64,000 bases of DNA. Origin: Nocardioides guangzhouensis (GTDB lineage: Bacteria > Actinomycetota > Actinomycetes > Propionibacteriales > Nocardioidaceae). The translations under genes were made by a program, and so were the position numbers. A model generated the notes under the pieces. The model saw only the letters and a program-made list of their open reading frames with translations, had not been told where the DNA came from and did not search any database. The stretch's first letter is position 1, and each line of letters begins with the position of its first letter. The DNA is taken from NCBI RefSeq assembly GCF_004519545.1, contig NZ_SDKM01000021.1, positions 1 through 64,000 on the forward strand, given 5' to 3'. This document shows, one piece after another, positions 8,085 to 17,108 of this stretch.

Positions 8085-9310
8085 TCGGGGCTCTCCTCGG
8101 AGTCGACGGTGCGGCGGGTGAAGCGGCCCCCGATGCGGGTCACGATCTCGTAGTTGATGGTGCCGACGGCACGCGCCCAGTCGGTGGCGGTCGGGGAGCC
8201 GTCGAGGCCGGTCCCGAACAGCACCACCTCGTCGCCGGGCTCGGCAGTATCGTCGCCGAGCTCGACGACGAACTGGTCCATGCAGACCACGCCGCGGATC
8301 GGGCGCCGCTTGCCTCCGATGCCGACCTCGGCGCGGTTGCCGGCGATCCGCGGCACCCCCTCGCCGTACCCGGCGGGCACGAGGGCGACGGTGGTGTCGC
8401 GGTCGGTGGTCCAGCTGTGGCCGTAGGACACGCTGGCGCCGGCGGTCAGCCGCTTCACCATCGCCAGCCGGGCGCGCACCGTCATCGCGGGCAGCAGTCC
8501 GACCTCGGCGGTGCCGGGCTGCCCGGGCGCCGGGTCGAGGCCGTAGCTGGCGATGCCGCAGCGGACCAGGTCGAAGCGCGAGCTCGGCCGCAGGATCGCC
8601 GCGGCGCTGTTGGCGAGGTGGCGGACCTCCGGGTCGAGGCCGGCCTCCTCGGCCACCACCAGTGCCTCACGGAAGACCGCCTCCTGCTCGTCGTTCGCCG
8701 GGTGCTCGGGCTCGTCGCTGCACGCGAAGTGGGACCAGATGCCGGTGATCCGGACGTCACCGGTCTCCTCGGCCTGCCGCGCCGCCCCGGCCAGGGTGGG
8801 CCAGTCCGCGATCGCGCAGCCGCCGCGGGAGAGCCCCGTGTCGACCTTGAGCTGGACCCGGGCGGTGACCCTGAGGTGGTGGGCGGCGTGCTCGATCTCG
8901 GCGAGCTCGGCCAGGGAGTACGCCGTGACGTCGACGCCGAGCTCGACGGCCGCGCCGTAGTCCTCGCCCGGGACGCCGAGCCAGCACAGGACCGGGCCGG
9001 AGTCGCCGGCGGCGCGCAGCGTCAGCGCCTCGTCGATGGTGGCCACGCCGAGCCAGTCGGCCCCCGCCTCCCGGGCCGCGCGCGCCGAGGCGAGCATCCC
9101 GTGGCCGTACCCGTCCGCCTTCACCACCGTCATCATCAACGCCGAGGTGCCTGCTCTTGACGGCCCGGGTGCCCCGTCTTGACGGCCGAGGTGCCCGGTC
9201 CTGTCGTCCGGGGTCGCGGGGGTCGCGACGACCTCGCGGAGCCGGCGTACGTTGTGCCGGATCGCGGCCACGTCGACCACGATCTCGGCGCGTGCCGGCT
9301 CCGGACTCAT
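8081..9310 (-). CDS. alr: alanine racemase with a repeat-derived 22-codon insertion
   Basis: A 409-residue PLP-dependent, fold-type III alanine racemase that makes D-Ala for peptidoglycan. Seen: the PLP lysine K64 in VVKADGYGHG, the catalytic-Tyr block VSYGHSW, and RGVVCMDQFVVEL. Relatives are usually about 370-390 residues. The surplus is a Gly/Arg/Pro/Ser-rich stretch at about residues 34-56, between LREVVATPA and the PLP lysine. It is encoded by three tandem 22-bp repeat units (9142-9207; 66 bp, in frame). ATG 9310 is chosen; the frame stays open further upstream only because the second repeat cluster has no stops. Confidence 0.92.
   Translation of the reverse strand: MSPEPARAEIVVDVAAIRHNVRRLREVVATPATPDDRTGHLGRQDGAPGPSRAGTSALMMTVVKADGYGHGMLASARAAREAGADWLGVATIDEALTLRAAGDSGPVLCWLGVPGEDYGAAVELGVDVTAYSLAELAEIEHAAHHLRVTARVQLKVDTGLSRGGCAIADWPTLAGAARQAEETGDVRITGIWSHFACSDEPEHPANDEQEAVFREALVVAEEAGLDPEVRHLANSAAAILRPSSRFDLVRCGIASYGLDPAPGQPGTAEVGLLPAMTVRARLAMVKRLTAGASVSYGHSWTTDRDTTVALVPAGYGEGVPRIAGNRAEVGIGGKRRPIRGVVCMDQFVVELGDDTAEPGDEVVLFGTGLDGSPTATDWARAVGTINYEIVTRIGGRFTRRTVDSEESPE
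9142..9207 (+). repeat. 22-bp repeat cluster 1 (three units, inside alr)
   Basis: Three 22-bp units start at 9142, 9164 and 9186. Each has a CCGAGGTGCCC-like first half and a TTGACGG-like second half (unit 3 has CTGTCGT). Three units are 66 bp, so the alr frame is kept. Related units occur at 9364-9429 and 28517-28712. Confidence 0.8.
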
Positions 9311-9363
9311 GCCGCCGATTCTTTCAGGTCCGGCCGCCGGGGTGCGGGGGCGTGCCGCAGGAC

Positions 9364-9429
9364 GGCGCAAGTCGGGGCACTTCGGACATCGATTCCGGGC
9401 ACCTCGGCGCGCGATACGGGGCACTTCGG
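9364..9429 (-). repeat. 22-bp repeat cluster 2 (three units, upstream of alr)
   Basis: Three 22-bp units (9364, 9386, 9408) each end in CACTTCGG or CACCTCGG on the plus strand. They are in the opposite orientation to cluster 1, and lie between the nnrE stop and the alr start. No other feature fits this 122-nt gap, and I see no clear promoter in it. Confidence 0.8.
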
Positions 9430-9432
9430 CGG

Positions 9433-10812
9433 TCAGAGGGTGCGGATGACGGCGGGGACGGAGCGGGCGACGTCGAGGGCGGTGATCGGGGCCCGCCCGC
9501 CGTCCGAGGCGTACGTCGCGGCGGCGCCGTGCAGCCAGGAGCCCACCGACGCCGCGTCGTACGGCGCGAGCCCGGCCGCCAGCAGCGCGCCGACCAGCCC
9601 GGCCAGCACGTCACCGGCCCCGGCGGTAGCCAGCCAGGGCACGCCGGTCGTGGTCACCCGCACGTCGCCGCCCGGCGCCGCGACCAGCGTGTGCCGGCCC
9701 TTGAGCAGGCAGACCGCGTTCCAGCGCTCGGCGGCGGCCCGCGCGTGCTCGAGCTGCCGCGCCTCGACCTCGTCACGCTCGACCCCGAGCATCCGGGCCA
9801 GCTCGCCCGCGTGCGGGGTCAGCACCAGCGGGACCGGCGGCTCGGCGGGCAGGTGGGCGAGGGCGTCGGCGTCCACCACCACCGGTATGTCGTCGCGGAG
9901 CGCGGACGCGAGGTCGGCACCGGCCGCCTCGCCCCCGCCCGACCCGACCACCCAGGCCTGCACCCGGCCGGTGGCCGCCACGACCTCGGGGTGCACCAGC
10001 CGGACCTGCTCGAAGACCGCGTCCGGGCCGGCGTACCGCACCATCCCGACCAGGCCGGTCGCCGCTCCGGCGACGGAGAGCAGCCCGGCGCCGGGGTACG
10101 CGGTGCCGGTGCGGATCCCGACCACGCCGCGGGTGTACTTGTGGTCCGCGCCGCGCGGTCGCGGCAGCAGCGCCGCCACGTCGTCCGGCTGGAGCGCGGT
10201 GACCGGCGCCGTCGGCAGCTCGAGCCCGATGTCGACCAGCAGCACCGCTCCGCAGGCAGTGGCGGCCGGATCGACCAGGTGCGCGACCTTGTGGGTGCCG
10301 AAGGTGACGGTCACGTCGGCCCGCACGTGCGGCCCGTCCACCCGCCCGTCGTCGACCGACACTCCGGACGGCACGTCCACCGCGACCACCGGGACCCCCT
10401 CGTGCCGGGCCAGCTCCGCCGCGGCGTCGTCGCGCAGCCCGGGCCGGCCGCCGATCCCGACGATCCCGTCCACGACCACGTCAGGGCGCGCGGCCTCGCC
10501 GGTCGCGACCACGCGTCCGCCGACCGCCCGCAGTGCCGCCAGCCCGGCCTCGTGCACCGTCGACCCCAGCGGGACCACCTCGACCGCGCTGCCGCGGCGG
10601 GCGAGCAGCGTTCCGGCGTACAGCGCGTCGCCGCCGTTGTCGCCGGACCCGACCAGGAGGAGGACCCGGCGGCCGTAGGCACCGCCGAGCAGGTCGACGA
10701 CCGCCGCGGCCAGCCCGGCCGCGGCCCGTGCCATCAGCGTGCCGTCCGGCAGCTGCGCCATCAGGGCCTGCTCGGCGGCCCGGACCTGCTCGACGGTGTG
10801 TGCGCTGCGCAT
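9433..10812 (-). CDS. nnrE: bifunctional NAD(P)H-hydrate epimerase / ADP-dependent NAD(P)H-hydrate dehydratase
   Basis: A 459-residue fusion that repairs hydrated NAD(P)H. The N-terminal YjeF-type epimerase domain (about 1-205) carries LLVGSGDNGGDALYAG and DGIVGIGGRPG. The C-terminal ribokinase-like dehydratase (about 215-459) carries LTPHAGELARML, LLKGRHTLVA and the catalytic WLATAGAGDVLAG block. The start is ATG 10812. A TATCTT -10 box (10819-10824) ends 6 nt before it, so the mRNA may be leaderless. The bacterial fusion is usual. A 152-bp palindromic element abuts the promoter upstream. Confidence 0.95.
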   Translation of the reverse strand: MRSAHTVEQVRAAEQALMAQLPDGTLMARAAAGLAAAVVDLLGGAYGRRVLLLVGSGDNGGDALYAGTLLARRGSAVEVVPLGSTVHEAGLAALRAVGGRVVATGEAARPDVVVDGIVGIGGRPGLRDDAAAELARHEGVPVVAVDVPSGVSVDDGRVDGPHVRADVTVTFGTHKVAHLVDPAATACGAVLLVDIGLELPTAPVTALQPDDVAALLPRPRGADHKYTRGVVGIRTGTAYPGAGLLSVAGAATGLVGMVRYAGPDAVFEQVRLVHPEVVAATGRVQAWVVGSGGGEAAGADLASALRDDIPVVVDADALAHLPAEPPVPLVLTPHAGELARMLGVERDEVEARQLEHARAAAERWNAVCLLKGRHTLVAAPGGDVRVTTTGVPWLATAGAGDVLAGLVGALLAAGLAPYDAASVGSWLHGAAATYASDGGRAPITALDVARSVPAVIRTL

Positions 10813-10818
10813 GGCCTC

Positions 10819-10824
10819 AAGATA
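10819..10824 (-). promoter_or_regulatory. -10 box of nnrE (leaderless promoter candidate)
   Basis: TATCTT on the minus strand, 6 nt before the ATG at 10812. This puts transcription start at or next to the start codon. No clear TTGACN -35 is seen. It lies just outside the 10831-10982 palindrome. Confidence 0.45.
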
Positions 10825-10830
10825 GGGCGC

Positions 10831-10982
10831 GTCTCCCACGTCGGCGCCGTCGCGAGCGGGATTTCGCGCCGCATCTGGCAAGGCGGAGGTGCGAAGGCGG
10901 GACGGAGTCCCGACGAGTCGCCGACAACGCCGCCAGATCGGATGCGAAAGTCCGCGCAGCAGGCGCACCGACGTGGGAGCCG
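10831..10982. repeat. 152-bp imperfect palindrome (MITE-like or structured RNA element)
   Basis: The two ends and several inner blocks pair. TCCCACGTCGG near 10834 pairs with CCGACGTGGGA ending near 10979. A block containing TTTCGC pairs with GCGAAA near 10944-10949. ATCTGGC near 10873 pairs with GCCAGAT near 10933. GGGAC pairs with GTCCC at the centre (about 10899-10911). It fills almost all of the gap between nnrE and the ZIP gene and has no credible reading frame. It looks like a dispersed palindromic element. No flanking target duplication was resolved by eye. Confidence 0.7.
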
Positions 10983-10990
10983 TGCCCGGG

Positions 10991-11716
10991 TCAGGCCATC
11001 GACAGCAGGAACGCGCACGCGAAGCCGAGCACGGTCACCAGCCCGACCAGCCGGCCGGCATGCTCGACCGCCTCGGGCAGCATCGTGTCCGCGAGCATGG
11101 TCAGGATCGCGCCGGCCGCGAACGCCTGGGTCGCGGCCACCACCTCGGGCCGGGCGTCGCCGAGGGCGGCGTACCCGACCGCCGCGGCCGCCGTCGAGGC
11201 CGCGGTCACCGCGGCCCACAGGCCCATGATGTGCCCCGCCGGCCGCCCGACCGCGCGCATGCCGGCCGACGCGGACAGCGCCTCGGGAATGTTGGAGAGG
11301 AACACCGCGGCCACCACCGCGACCCCGACCGAGCCGCCCTCGACCAGGGTGATGCCGATCGCCGCGGACTCCGGGATGCCGTCCAGCAGCGCGCCGAGCA
11401 CGAGCGCGGACGCGGTGGCCCCGGCCTGCGGGCCGACCGGGCTCTTGCGCCGGTGACCGCCGCGCTGGTCGATCCACCAGTCGCCCGCGAAGAAGGTCAG
11501 GGCCCCGGCGAGCAGCCCCAGCACGACCGGGGTCCCGCCGGCCAGGTCGAACGCGTCGCCGGTCAGCTCGTACGCCGCCGCGCTGATCAGGACGCCGGCG
11601 CCGAAGCCCATCGTGATCCCGATGAGCCGGTTCGACGCGGACAGCCAGATCCCGGCCGCGGCGCCGACCAGCAGCGCGGCGCCTCCGACGAAGCCCCACC
11701 ACGCCGCCTCGAGCAC
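10991..11716 (-). CDS. ZIP-family metal transporter
   Basis: A 241-residue integral membrane protein with about eight hydrophobic helices, matching the short prokaryotic ZIP family of zinc, iron or manganese transporters. Seen: [14 protein letters not shown] and [14 protein letters not shown] in the helices that carry the metal site, and [20 protein letters not shown] in the last repeat. In the second motif the usual HNxPEG reads SNIPEA, so one metal ligand differs from classic ZIPs. GTG start at 11716. The metal and its control are not shown by sequence. Confidence 0.85.
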   Translation of the reverse strand: MLEAAWWGFVGGAALLVGAAAGIWLSASNRLIGITMGFGAGVLISAAAYELTGDAFDLAGGTPVVLGLLAGALTFFAGDWWIDQRGGHRRKSPVGPQAGATASALVLGALLDGIPESAAIGITLVEGGSVGVAVVAAVFLSNIPEALSASAGMRAVGRPAGHIMGLWAAVTAASTAAAAVGYAALGDARPEVVAATQAFAAGAILTMLADTMLPEAVEHAGRLVGLVTVLGFACAFLLSMA

Positions 11717-11730
11717 CTAGGGCACCTCCC

Positions 11731-12081
11731 CTACCCCTCCAACACGACGATGGCACTGGCGATCCCCGCGTCGTGCGACAGCGACAGGTGCACGTCGCGT
11801 GCGCCGAGCGCCTCCGCGGACGCGGCGACGGTGCCGCTCAGCACGAACCGGGGCCGGCCGCTGTCCTCCTTGACCACCTCGGCGTCGTGCCAGGCCAGCC
11901 CGGCCGGCGCGCCGAGCGCCTTGGCGATCGCCTCCTTGGCAGCGAAGCGTGCCGCGAGCGAGGCCGGCGGCAGCGCAGCCTCCGCCGGGGTGAACAGGCG
12001 CTCGCGGAGCCCCGGCGTACGGGTGAGCGACTCCACGAACCGGTCGACGTCGACGACGTCGATCCCGACCCCGACGATCAC
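11731..12081 (-). CDS. acpS: holo-[acyl-carrier-protein] synthase
   Basis: A 116-residue phosphopantetheinyl transferase that moves 4'-phosphopantetheine from CoA onto acyl carrier protein. Seen: N-terminal [12 protein letters not shown] (Mg-binding Asp), the family block [12 protein letters not shown], and C-terminal [17 protein letters not shown]. Length is normal. GTG start at 12081, 10 nt after glmS. The glmS-acpS-nnrE-alr order is common in actinobacteria. Confidence 0.95.
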   Translation of the reverse strand: MIVGVGIDVVDVDRFVESLTRTPGLRERLFTPAEAALPPASLAARFAAKEAIAKALGAPAGLAWHDAEVVKEDSGRPRFVLSGTVAASAEALGARDVHLSLSHDAGIASAIVVLEG

Positions 12082-12091
12082 AGGCGCCTGC

Positions 12092-13936
12092 CTACTCGAC
12101 CGTGACGGACTTGGCGAGGTTGCGGGGCTGGTCGACGTCGTGGCCCATCAGCGTCGCGAGCTCGCAGGCGAACAGCTGCAGCGGGATCGCGGCGACCACG
12201 GGCTGGAGGAGCGTGGGTACGACGGGCAGCGGCAGCAGCACGTCGGCGTACGGCGCCACGTCGTCGTCGCCCTCCTCGGCCAGCACGATGGTGCGGGCGC
12301 CGCGGGCACGGATCTCCTGGATCGCGCTGACCATCTTGTCGTGCAGCTGGTCGCGACCCCGGGGAGGCACCACGCAGAACACCGGGAGGTCCTGCTCGAT
12401 CAGCGCGATCGGTCCGTGCTTGAGCTCACCGGCCGCGAAGCCCTCGGCGTGGATGTAGGCCAGCTCCTTGAGCTTCAGCGCACCCTCGAGCGCCACCGGG
12501 AAGCCGGCGTGCCGGCCCAGGAACAGCACCGACTTGGCGTCGGCGAGCGTCTTTGCCAGGTCGAGCACGCTCGCGGACTCGTCGAGCTGCCGCTGCAGGT
12601 GACCGGGCAGCTTGGCGAGCTCCTCGACCACGTCCCTGATCTCGTCGCCGAAGCGGGTGCCGCGCACCTGCGCGAGGAACAGCCCGAGCAGGTAGCAGGC
12701 GATGAGCTGGGTGACGAAGCCCTTGGTGGACGCGACGCCGATCTCCGGACCGGCGTGGGTGTAGATCACCGCGTCGGACTCGCGCGGGATGGTCGAGCCG
12801 TTGGTGTTGCAGATCGCGAGCACCTTGGACTTCTGCTCGCGCGCATAGCGGATCGCCATCAGGGTGTCGGCGGTCTCGCCGGACTGGCTGATCGCGACCA
12901 CCAGCGTGTTGCGGGTCAGGATCGGGTCGCGGTAGCGGAACTCGTGGGACAGCTCGACCTCGCACGCGATCCGGGTCCAGTGCTCGATGGCGTACTTCGC
13001 GACCATCGCCGCGTAGTTGGAGGTGCCGCAGGCGATGATGATGATCTTGTCGATCTCGCGGAGGTCCTCGTCGGAGATCCGGACCTCGTCGAGCTTGAGG
13101 GCACCGGACTCGGTGTGCCGGCCGAGCAGGGCGTCCGCGACCGCCCGCGGCTGCTCGTGGATCTCCTTGCGCATGAACCAGTCGTAGCCGTCCTTCTCGG
13201 CGGCCGAGAGGTCCCAGTCGACGTGGTAACACGTGCCCTCGGCCGGGTTGCCGTCGAAGTCGCTGACGTCCACGCCCTCGCGCGTGATCGTGACCACCTG
13301 GTCCTGGCCGAGCTCCAGCGCGTCGCGGGTGTGCTCGATGAACGCGGCAACGTCGGACCCGAGGAAGTTCTCGCCCTCGCCGAGCCCGACGACGAGCGGG
13401 GAGTTGCGACGGGCGGCGACCACGCGGGACGGGTCCTGGGCGTCCATCGCGACCAGCGTGAACGCTCCCTCCAGCTCGCGGCAGACGGCCTGCATCGCGG
13501 TGGTCAGGTCGGCCCCGGCCTCGAGCTGCTGCTCGAGCAGGTGGGCGGCCACCTCGGTGTCGGTCTCGGAGACCAGGTCGTGCCCGTCGGCCTCCAGCCG
13601 CGCCCGCAGCCGGGCGAAGTTCTCGATGATCCCGTTGTGGACCAGGGCGACCCGGCCGCGCGCACCGAGGTGGGGGTGGGCGTTGGCGTCGTTGGGGGCA
13701 CCGTGGGTCGCCCAGCGGGTGTGCCCGATGCCGGTGGTGGACGACGGCAGCGGGCTCTCCTCGATCGCCTTCTCGAGGTTCGCCAGCTTGCCGGCACGCT
13801 TGTCGGAGGCGATCCGGCCGTCGTCGATCAGGGCGATGCCGGCCGAGTCGTAGCCGCGGTACTCCAGCCTGCGGAGTCCCTCGATCACGACGCCCTGCGC
13901 CTGCTTCTCACCCACGTATCCGACGATTCCGCACAT
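12092..13936 (-). CDS. glmS: glutamine--fructose-6-phosphate aminotransferase (isomerizing)
   Basis: A 614-residue enzyme that makes glucosamine-6-phosphate, the first committed step to UDP-GlcNAc. The N-terminal Ntn glutaminase starts MCGIVGYVG (Cys2 nucleophile after Met removal) and has [11 protein letters not shown]. The C-terminal half has two SIS domains (SQSGETADT, then the second with [18 protein letters not shown]). C-terminal KSVTVE matches the family. A TATGCT -10 box lies 7 nt before the ATG, so the mRNA may be leaderless. It heads the minus-strand operon. No glmS ribozyme is present or expected in this phylum. Confidence 0.97.
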   Translation of the reverse strand: MCGIVGYVGEKQAQGVVIEGLRRLEYRGYDSAGIALIDDGRIASDKRAGKLANLEKAIEESPLPSSTTGIGHTRWATHGAPNDANAHPHLGARGRVALVHNGIIENFARLRARLEADGHDLVSETDTEVAAHLLEQQLEAGADLTTAMQAVCRELEGAFTLVAMDAQDPSRVVAARRNSPLVVGLGEGENFLGSDVAAFIEHTRDALELGQDQVVTITREGVDVSDFDGNPAEGTCYHVDWDLSAAEKDGYDWFMRKEIHEQPRAVADALLGRHTESGALKLDEVRISDEDLREIDKIIIIACGTSNYAAMVAKYAIEHWTRIACEVELSHEFRYRDPILTRNTLVVAISQSGETADTLMAIRYAREQKSKVLAICNTNGSTIPRESDAVIYTHAGPEIGVASTKGFVTQLIACYLLGLFLAQVRGTRFGDEIRDVVEELAKLPGHLQRQLDESASVLDLAKTLADAKSVLFLGRHAGFPVALEGALKLKELAYIHAEGFAAGELKHGPIALIEQDLPVFCVVPPRGRDQLHDKMVSAIQEIRARGARTIVLAEEGDDDVAPYADVLLPLPVVPTLLQPVVAAIPLQLFACELATLMGHDVDQPRNLAKSVTVE

Positions 13937-13943
13937 GGTCGGG

Positions 13944-13949
13944 AGCATA
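13944..13949 (-). promoter_or_regulatory. -10 box of glmS (leaderless promoter candidate)
   Basis: TATGCT on the minus strand, 7 nt before the glmS ATG. The 69-nt gap to coaA is divergent and must hold both promoters. No strong -35 is seen. Confidence 0.5.
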
Positions 13950-14005
13950 TCGGGCCGGCTTCGGGAACCCCCGGTCGCGCCCGGGCACCTGTGGCGGCTG
14001 CAACA

Positions 14006-14989
14006 ATGCCGCCCATGTCCTCCTCCCCCGGACGCGAGAACGGGTCCGAGAGCCGCGACACCTCGCCGTACGTCGAGCTGGACCGCGCCGCCTGGGCCGC
14101 CCTCGCCCACTCGACGGAGCAGCCGCTCAGCGCGGAGGAGATCGTCCGGCTGCGTGGCCTGGGCGACCAGCTCGACCTCGACGAGATCCGGCAGGTCTAC
14201 CTCCCGCTGTCCCGGCTGCTCAGCATGTACGTCGAGTCCGCGGGCCGGCTGCACCGGATGCAGGAGGAGTTCCTCGAGCGCCCCTACCCGCCGCGCACGC
14301 CGTTCGTGATCGGGCTGGCCGGCTCGGTGGCGGTGGGCAAGTCGACCACCGCCCGCGTGCTCCAGCAGATGCTGGCGCACTGGCCCGAGCACCCGTCGGT
14401 CGCCCTGGTCACCACCGACGGCTTCCTGCTGCCCAACGCCGAGCTGGAGCGACGCGGGATCATGCACCGCAAGGGCTTCCCGGAGTCCTACGACCGCAAG
14501 GCGCTGCTCCGGTTCGTCATCGACATCAAGTCCGGCAGGGACGAGGTCGAGGCGCCGATCTACTCCCACCTGGTCTACGACGTCACCGACCAGAAGGTGG
14601 TCGTTCAGAGCCCCGACATCGTGATCATCGAGGGCCTCAACGTGCTCCAGCCGGCCCGGGTCCGCGACGACGGCCGCACCGGGCTGGCGGTCTCGGACTT
14701 CTTCGACTTCAGCGTGTACGTCGACGCGGCCACCAGCGACATCCGGCGCTGGTACGTCGACCGCTTCCTGCGCCTGCGCGAGACCGCCTTCCGCGACCCC
14801 GCGTCGTACTTCACGCGCTACGGCGCCCTCACCGAGGACGAGGCGCGGTCCGAGGCGAAGCGCATCTGGGACACGATCAACGGCCCGAACCTCACCCAGA
14901 ACGTGCTGCCCACACGCTCCCGGGCCACGCTCGTGCTGCGCAAGGACGGCGACCACTCGGTCCGCTACGTCCGTCTCCGCAAGCTCTGA
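14006..14989 (+). CDS. coaA: type I pantothenate kinase
   Basis: A 327-residue P-loop kinase that phosphorylates pantothenate, the first step of CoA synthesis. Seen: Walker [39 protein letters not shown], and IIEGLNVLQ. Size and motifs match prokaryotic CoaA. The start is ATG 14006 or 14015; neither has a clear Shine-Dalgarno. It is divergent from glmS. Confidence 0.95.
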   Translation: MPPMSSSPGRENGSESRDTSPYVELDRAAWAALAHSTEQPLSAEEIVRLRGLGDQLDLDEIRQVYLPLSRLLSMYVESAGRLHRMQEEFLERPYPPRTPFVIGLAGSVAVGKSTTARVLQQMLAHWPEHPSVALVTTDGFLLPNAELERRGIMHRKGFPESYDRKALLRFVIDIKSGRDEVEAPIYSHLVYDVTDQKVVVQSPDIVIIEGLNVLQPARVRDDGRTGLAVSDFFDFSVYVDAATSDIRRWYVDRFLRLRETAFRDPASYFTRYGALTEDEARSEAKRIWDTINGPNLTQNVLPTRSRATLVLRKDGDHSVRYVRLRKL

Positions 14990-15069
14990 CCGGCGCCTGA
15001 CCGGGATTGCGCTCGGCATCCCCACCCACCACGCTGGGAGTGCTGCCCGTCCGGTGAGGGAGGTGGCGG

Positions 15070-15456
15070 ATGACGCAGAGCATCGTGGTCGCGGTGGACG
15101 AGTCGGGCGCCGACGCGGAGCGGCTCGAGGAGCTGTCGCTGCAGCTGCGCGAGGAGCTGCTGGGCACCGATGCCGAGGACGTCGCGCGTCTGGTCGAGGG
15201 CGAGGCGCCGCCCGGCACCCGGGCCCTCGACGTCGCCGCGGCCGGGGCGCTGGTGGTGACCGTCGCCAGCACGGTCGGCTCGATCGCGTCGGTCGTGGAG
15301 GTCGTACGCCGCTGGCTCACCCGTGCTGGCGGCGACGGGCGGACCGTGGAGATGACGATCGGCGCCAACCACCTCAAGCTGTCCGGCGGGCCGCGCGAGG
15401 AGCAGGCACGCCTGATCGAGGCGTTCCTCCAGGCGGCCGGTCAACCACCCGTCTGA
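15070..15456 (+). CDS. EACC1-type effector-associated protein (partner of caspase)
   Basis: A 128-residue protein matching the pattern of effector-associated constant component EACC1. An acidic N-terminal helix (DAERLEELSLQLREELL, 15-31) is followed by APPGTRALD, one hydrophobic helix (about 55-82, ending VVRRWL), and a short C-terminal strand-helix unit (VEMTIGANHLKLSG, then EEQARLIEAFL). A strong GGGAGGTG Shine-Dalgarno precedes ATG 15070. It lies 39 nt upstream of a caspase-like gene. From established knowledge, EACC1 proteins are predicted to recruit or control effectors in actinobacterial conflict systems. The exact action is unproven. Confidence 0.78.
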   Translation: MTQSIVVAVDESGADAERLEELSLQLREELLGTDAEDVARLVEGEAPPGTRALDVAAAGALVVTVASTVGSIASVVEVVRRWLTRAGGDGRTVEMTIGANHLKLSGGPREEQARLIEAFLQAAGQPPV

Positions 15457-15495
15457 GTCTTACGGCCGCAGTCCCGCACGACCACACTGGAGAGC

Positions 15496-17100
15496 ATGGC
15501 TGCCGGACCCGGGCCGGAGCCGGCGGGCGGCAGGCGCTGCGCGCTGATCGTGGCCAGCGACGACTACCAGGACCCGGGGCTGAGCGAGCTGCGGGCCCCG
15601 GGTGCGGACGCGGACGCCCTGGCCGCGGTCCTGAGCGACCCCGAGGTCGGCGGCTTCGAGGTCCGGACCCTGCTCAACGAGCCGGCGCACCTGGTCGCCG
15701 AGGCGGTCGAGGAGTTCCTCGCCGACCGCTCCCCCGACGACCTCCTGCTGCTCCACTTCTCCTGCCACGGCATCAAGGACCAGGGCGGCGAGCTCTACTT
15801 CGCGATGACCAACACCAAGCTCCGGCTGCTCGGCGCCACCGCGGTCGCCGCCGACTTCGTGAACCGGCGGATGACCCAGAGCCGGTCCCAGCGCATCGTG
15901 CTGTTCCTCGACTGCTGCTACGCAGGCGCGTTCGACCGCGGGATGCGACCTCGAGGCTCGACGGTGATGGACCTCGAGGAACGCTTCAGCGGACGCGGAC
16001 GGGCGGTGATCACCGCGTCCGGGGCCGTCGAGTACGCCTTCGAGGGCGGTGCGCTCACCGCCTCCGGCGACCCCGAGCCCTCGGTCTTCACCTCGGCCAT
16101 GGTGCGCGGCCTGACCACCGGGGAGGCGGACCGGGACCAGGACGGCTACGTCGACCTCGACGAGCTCTACGACTACGTCTACGACGCGGTCCGCGAGGCC
16201 ACCCCGCACCAGACCCCCGGCAAGTGGACGTACGGCGTGCAGGGCGGCCTGGTCATCGCCCGCCGCGGCAGCCCGGTGACCGAGCCGGTGGCGCTGCCGT
16301 CCGACCTCCAGCACTCGCTCGACAGCCCGCTGGCCGGCGTACGGGCGGGCGCCGTGGGCGAGCTGGCCCGGCTGGCCGCGGGTCGGCACCAGGGCCTGGC
16401 GCTGGCCGCCCGGCAGGCGCTGGAGGAGCTGGTCGACGACGACAGCCGCTCGGTCGGCGCGGCCGCGACCGCAGCGCTCGCGGACGTCCCTGCCTCGCCA
16501 CCACCTGCGACGCCACCGGCGGCACCGCCACCGACCCGCACCCCCGCACCACCCACGACGCCTGCTCCCGCGGGACCGCGCGGCGGCGACCCGGCACCGG
16601 TGGTCGCACCGGGATCGCACGGCCCCCGGCTGCCCGGGTCGACCCGCAGCCGCGCCCTGCTCGCCGCCGGACTCGTCGTCGTCCTGGCCGTGGCCGGTTT
16701 CGTGGTCTGGCGCGCGCTGGACGACTCCGGCGGGTCAGGGGGCTCCGGATCGACCTCGTCGACGACGATTCCAGCCTCCTTCGACGGCCAGTGGAAGGGC
16801 AGGGGCTTCCCGCCCGAGGGTGGCAAGGCCGACCTCACCGCCACCCTCATCGAGGGCAACGTGACCGGCCGCCTCGAATCGGGTGACTCGTCGTGCTACG
16901 GCGGCTCGCTGGCCGTCCGGGAGGCGTCCTCGTCCGAGATGACGATGCGGTTCACCAGCACCAACCCGGCCTGCCCGAAGTGGACCGTCATCCTCCGGCA
17001 CCTGTCCGGCGCGGACAACAGGCTCCGCATGGACGTCGATCCCGACACCGCCGATCCGTACCAGGGGCCGTTCGAGGTCCCGATGACGCGCAGCGATTGA
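15496..17100 (+). CDS. caspase-family protease with C-terminal membrane anchor and external domain
   Basis: A 534-residue caspase-like (peptidase C14) protein. The catalytic dyad is H91 in HFSCHG and C141 in LFLDCCYAG. An EF-hand-like loop DRDQDGYVDLDEL is at 212-224. Residues about 270-335 are helical and HEAT-like (VRAGAVGELARL, SRSVGAAATAAL). A Pro/Ala-rich linker follows, then one membrane helix (about 387-405) and an external domain of about 110 residues with two Cys. ATG 15496 has GGAG upstream. It follows the EACC1 gene, probably as one transcript, and meets glmM tail to tail. Inference: it is a regulated protease effector for cell death or defence; the external part may sense an outside or envelope signal. 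Confidence 0.88.
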   Translation: MAAGPGPEPAGGRRCALIVASDDYQDPGLSELRAPGADADALAAVLSDPEVGGFEVRTLLNEPAHLVAEAVEEFLADRSPDDLLLLHFSCHGIKDQGGELYFAMTNTKLRLLGATAVAADFVNRRMTQSRSQRIVLFLDCCYAGAFDRGMRPRGSTVMDLEERFSGRGRAVITASGAVEYAFEGGALTASGDPEPSVFTSAMVRGLTTGEADRDQDGYVDLDELYDYVYDAVREATPHQTPGKWTYGVQGGLVIARRGSPVTEPVALPSDLQHSLDSPLAGVRAGAVGELARLAAGRHQGLALAARQALEELVDDDSRSVGAAATAALADVPASPPPATPPAAPPPTRTPAPPTTPAPAGPRGGDPAPVVAPGSHGPRLPGSTRSRALLAAGLVVVLAVAGFVVWRALDDSGGSGGSGSTSSTTIPASFDGQWKGRGFPPEGGKADLTATLIEGNVTGRLESGDSSCYGGSLAVREASSSEMTMRFTSTNPACPKWTVILRHLSGADNRLRMDVDPDTADPYQGPFEVPMTRSD

Positions 17101-17108
17101 CGCCGGAC

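Noticed and set aside
9311..9424. Alr starting further upstream, at 9424
   Set aside because: The extra residues come from the second repeat cluster, which happens to lack stops. ATG 9310 matches the family N-terminus.
10831..10982. The palindrome as a tRNA or riboswitch
   Set aside because: No cloverleaf, T-loop or CCA-like end, and no known riboswitch motif. It is one long hairpin.
13937..14005. A glmS ribozyme upstream of glmS
   Set aside because: The gap is 69 nt, the -10 box is 7 nt from the start codon, and the ribozyme is a Bacillota feature.
10889..14989. Plus-strand frame of over 1300 codons ending in coaA
   Set aside because: A high-GC open frame antisense to the ZIP gene, acpS and glmS. 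Only the last 327 codons have a family.
12092..15025. Very long minus-strand frame covering glmS and coaA as a 977-residue fusion
   Set aside because: The upstream part is antisense to coaA. The glmS protein starts at its Cys2-containing MCGIVGYVG at 13936.
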